DNA of 43,024 nucleotides. Source: JBDTMT01 sp033764095. GTDB lineage: Bacteria > Desulfobacterota > Binatia > HRBIN30 > CADEER01. The notes beneath the pieces were generated by a model that was not told the DNA's origin, did not search any database, and saw only the letters and a list, made by a program, of their open reading frames with translations. The stretch is from the NCBI GenBank assembly GCA_033764095.1, contig JANRJF010000317.1, positions 1 through 43,024 of the forward strand, written 5' to 3'. Below are positions 41,699 to 43,024 of this stretch, piece by piece. A program made the position numbers and the translations under genes. Position 1 is the first letter of the stretch. Each line of letters starts with the position of its first letter.

Positions 41699-42562
41699 TG
41701 GACGGCGCGGCAGATCGTCGTCGAGCTGCAGCCACGGCAGCCGGCGGCTGACCCAGACGTGCTCGGTCGGCGGCACCGCCTCCGGCCGATCGAAGCTGGC
41801 GACGGTGACGTCGAGCAGTTGCGGCGTCGCGTCGGCCTGGAAGGTGAGCGGCGTGCCGCAGCCGGTGCAGAAGCTGCGCCGCGCCGACGGCGTCGCCCGC
41901 CATTCGCGTGGCGCGCCCTGCAGATAGCCGAAGGCGGCGCTCGGCACCGTCGCCCAGGTGACCAGCGGCGCGCCGCTGGCGCGCCGACACAGCGTGCAGT
42001 GGCAATGGCTCACCGCCAGCGGGGCGGCGCTGACACGGAAGCGCAGCGCGCCGCACAGACAGCCGCCGTCGAGCGGCAGCGCCGGCGCCGGCGTCTCCCG
42101 CGGCGCGGCCGGCAGCGCGCGCGCCCAGCGGGTGCGCGACAGGCTCTCGAACCCGGCCCGCTGGTACAACGCCGCGGCGCGCTCGTGACCGGTCTCGATC
42201 TCGAGGTCCATCGCCACCGCGCCGGCAGCGGCGGCCGCCGCCAGCGCCGCCGCGAGCAGGCGCGCCCCGATGCCGGCGCCGCGGCGCGCCGGCACGACGT
42301 AGAGCTCGTCGAGCCAGGCGGCGCGGCCCCCGCGCTCCAGGGTCCAGAGGTACGAGAGCGCCGCCAGGCCGACCACGTCGTCGCCTTCGACGGCGAGCAG
42401 GAACTGGCCGCGCTGCGGGCGCGTCAGCATGCCGGTGGCCGCCGCGGCGAGCGCGCCGTCGGGCAGCTGGTTGCCGTGGTCGCGCAGCTGCGCGACCAGC
42501 AGCGCCGCGATCGCGGCGAGGTCGGCGTCGCTGGCGGGGCGAATGACGAGGGACGCGCTCAT
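41681..42562 (-). CDS. GNAT acetyltransferase fused to GFA / CENP-V-type zinc domain
   Basis: 293 residues from the ATG preceded by GAGGGG. Residues ~1-150 are a GNAT domain ('LDELYVVPARRGAGIGARLLAAAL' acetyl-CoA loop, 'LYQRAGFES'). Residues ~165-285 are a GFA (Mss4-like) domain with 'GGCLCGALRFRVS', 'SHCHCTLCRRASGAPLVTW' and 'SFCTGCGTPLTF', i.e. the usual Cys sets for two zinc atoms. GFA relatives act on S-hydroxymethyl-glutathione or similar thiol adducts, though most are uncharacterised. Fusion with GNAT is uncommon. Substrate pairing unknown. Confidence 0.88.
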   Translation of the reverse strand: MSASLVIRPASDADLAAIAALLVAQLRDHGNQLPDGALAAAATGMLTRPQRGQFLLAVEGDDVVGLAALSYLWTLERGGRAAWLDELYVVPARRGAGIGARLLAAALAAAAAAGAVAMDLEIETGHERAAALYQRAGFESLSRTRWARALPAAPRETPAPALPLDGGCLCGALRFRVSAAPLAVSHCHCTLCRRASGAPLVTWATVPSAAFGYLQGAPREWRATPSARRSFCTGCGTPLTFQADATPQLLDVTVASFDRPEAVPPTEHVWVSRRLPWLQLDDDLPRRPRGGGS

Positions 42563-42640
42563 GCGCCCCTCGCTGCCAGCAGTGAGCCAGCCGTACAAGC
42601 CGTTCCCACGAAGGTGGATCGCCGCGCTCGGGCCCCATCC

Positions 42641-42757
42641 CGACCTTCCCCGCTCACGCGGGGGGAAGGAGTCTCATCGCGAAGACCTGCTCCCTCCCCC
42701 GCCCAGCGGGCGGTCTGTTCCCTCCCCCGCGCAGCGGGGGAGGGTCAGGGAGGGGGC
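42641..42757. repeat. REP-like cluster, three palindromic units
   Basis: Unit 1 (~42641-42670): CCTTCCCC..GC-TCAC-GC..GGGGGGAAGG. Unit 2 (~42690-42715): a degenerate CTCCCTCCCCCGCCCAGCGGGCGG. Unit 3 (42720-42744): a perfect CCCTCCCCCGC-GCA-GCGGGGGAGGG followed by TCAGGGAGGGGG. Unit 3 matches the palindrome at 1478-1514. It occupies the gap between the GNAT-GFA gene and the last gene. Confidence 0.72.
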
Positions 42758-42762
42758 CACTC

Positions 42763-43024
42763 TCAGCGCGAGAAGTTCCTCACGCCGCCGCCACTGCTGG
42801 CGCCACCACCGCCGGAGCGCGCTCCGCCGGAGCTGAAGTTGCGCATCCCGCCGCCGCTCGACGGTGCGCTCGGCGCACTCTGCATAGCGCTGCCGCCGGA
42901 CATGCTCGGCATCGCCATCTTCGGCGCGGCGCTCGGCATCGCGCCCATCGGGGCCGCCGGCGCGCGCTCGAAGCTGCGCGCGACGCTGCGCGGCGGCGCC
43001 GCGCTCGCGCCGCCGCTCGGCGCG
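42763..43024 (-). CDS. C-terminus of a Gly/Ser/Ala/Met-rich protein (5' end beyond window)
   Basis: About 86 residues remain, in an open frame that continues off the edge. Highly biased composition: Pro/Ala/Met-rich, then 'SSGGGMRNFSS' and 'SSGGGVRNFSR' as near-repeats separated by Gly/Ser. The ending resembles low-complexity tails of envelope proteins (such as some DUF3300-type proteins), but the family cannot be identified from this fragment. Confidence 0.55.
   Translation of the reverse strand, partial: APSGGASAAPPRSVARSFERAPAAPMGAMPSAAPKMAMPSMSGGSAMQSAPSAPSSGGGMRNFSSGGARSGGGGASSGGGVRNFSR

Overview
The window is about 43 kb of very GC-rich DNA (roughly 70 % G+C by eye) from a Gram-negative bacterium: there are Sec and Tat signal peptides, a lipobox, periplasmic BON proteins and a DedA protein. 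Four secreted proteins carry long Thr-Pro linkers and one ends in a Cys-containing dockerin-like tail. That style is common in uncultured delta-proteobacterial lineages such as Binatota and Desulfobacterota relatives or Myxococcota. This placement is inference; no rRNA or ribosomal-protein gene is present to settle it.

Layout. 1-2.6 kb (minus): a truncated secreted DNRLRE-type protein, a small Tat-leader protein and a nitronate monooxygenase-like flavoprotein. 2.77-5.8 kb (plus): tRNA-Lys(CTT) with a strong terminator, then a compact cassette of a 59-residue peptide, a PqqD/HPr-kinase-like fusion and an NTP_transf_5 nucleotidyltransferase. The cassette ends in a tRNA-like degenerate structure and a second, related terminator. 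5.9-6.4 kb: a Cys-rich anchored secreted protein. 6.4-19.9 kb (almost all minus): a stress-type block of DUF6766 protein, HPII-type catalase, zinc-binding small proteins, DUF6496 protein, two BON proteins, a glycogen-debranching enzyme/GT4/CBS run, Ku, a Thr-Pro surface protein and an LLM oxidoreductase, interrupted by one plus-strand response regulator. 20.1-22.8 kb: a large molybdenum formate dehydrogenase. 23.0-25.3 kb (plus): a tight three-gene operon (CBS + zinc ribbon, membrane protein, SAF-like protein) of unknown function. 25.4-34.2 kb: secreted and envelope proteins (beta-propeller/di-heme/dockerin protein, Tat phosphoesterase, DUF1566 protein), with an SRPBCC protein and a methyltransferase on the other strand. 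34.3-43 kb: GST, polyphosphate kinase, a VWA surface protein, a small membrane protein, EamA and DedA transporters, a GNAT-GFA fusion and the end of a Gly/Ser-rich protein.

How the parts fit. The 6.4-19.9 kb block reads as a general-stress / DNA-repair / storage-carbon island: peroxide removal, end joining, BON and CBS proteins and alpha-glucan turnover. Polyphosphate kinase and the SRPBCC protein are thematically related but lie elsewhere. The most promising little-described systems are the peptide/PqqD-HprK/nucleotidyltransferase cassette bounded by tRNA-Lys and a tRNA-like remnant, and the CBS-Zn/membrane/SAF operon. Smaller observations include a 20-nt element repeated upstream of plus-strand genes, REP-like palindromes at both ends of the window, a formate dehydrogenase lacking one expected Fe-S ligand set, and several proteins with MYXO-CTERM-like C-terminal anchors.
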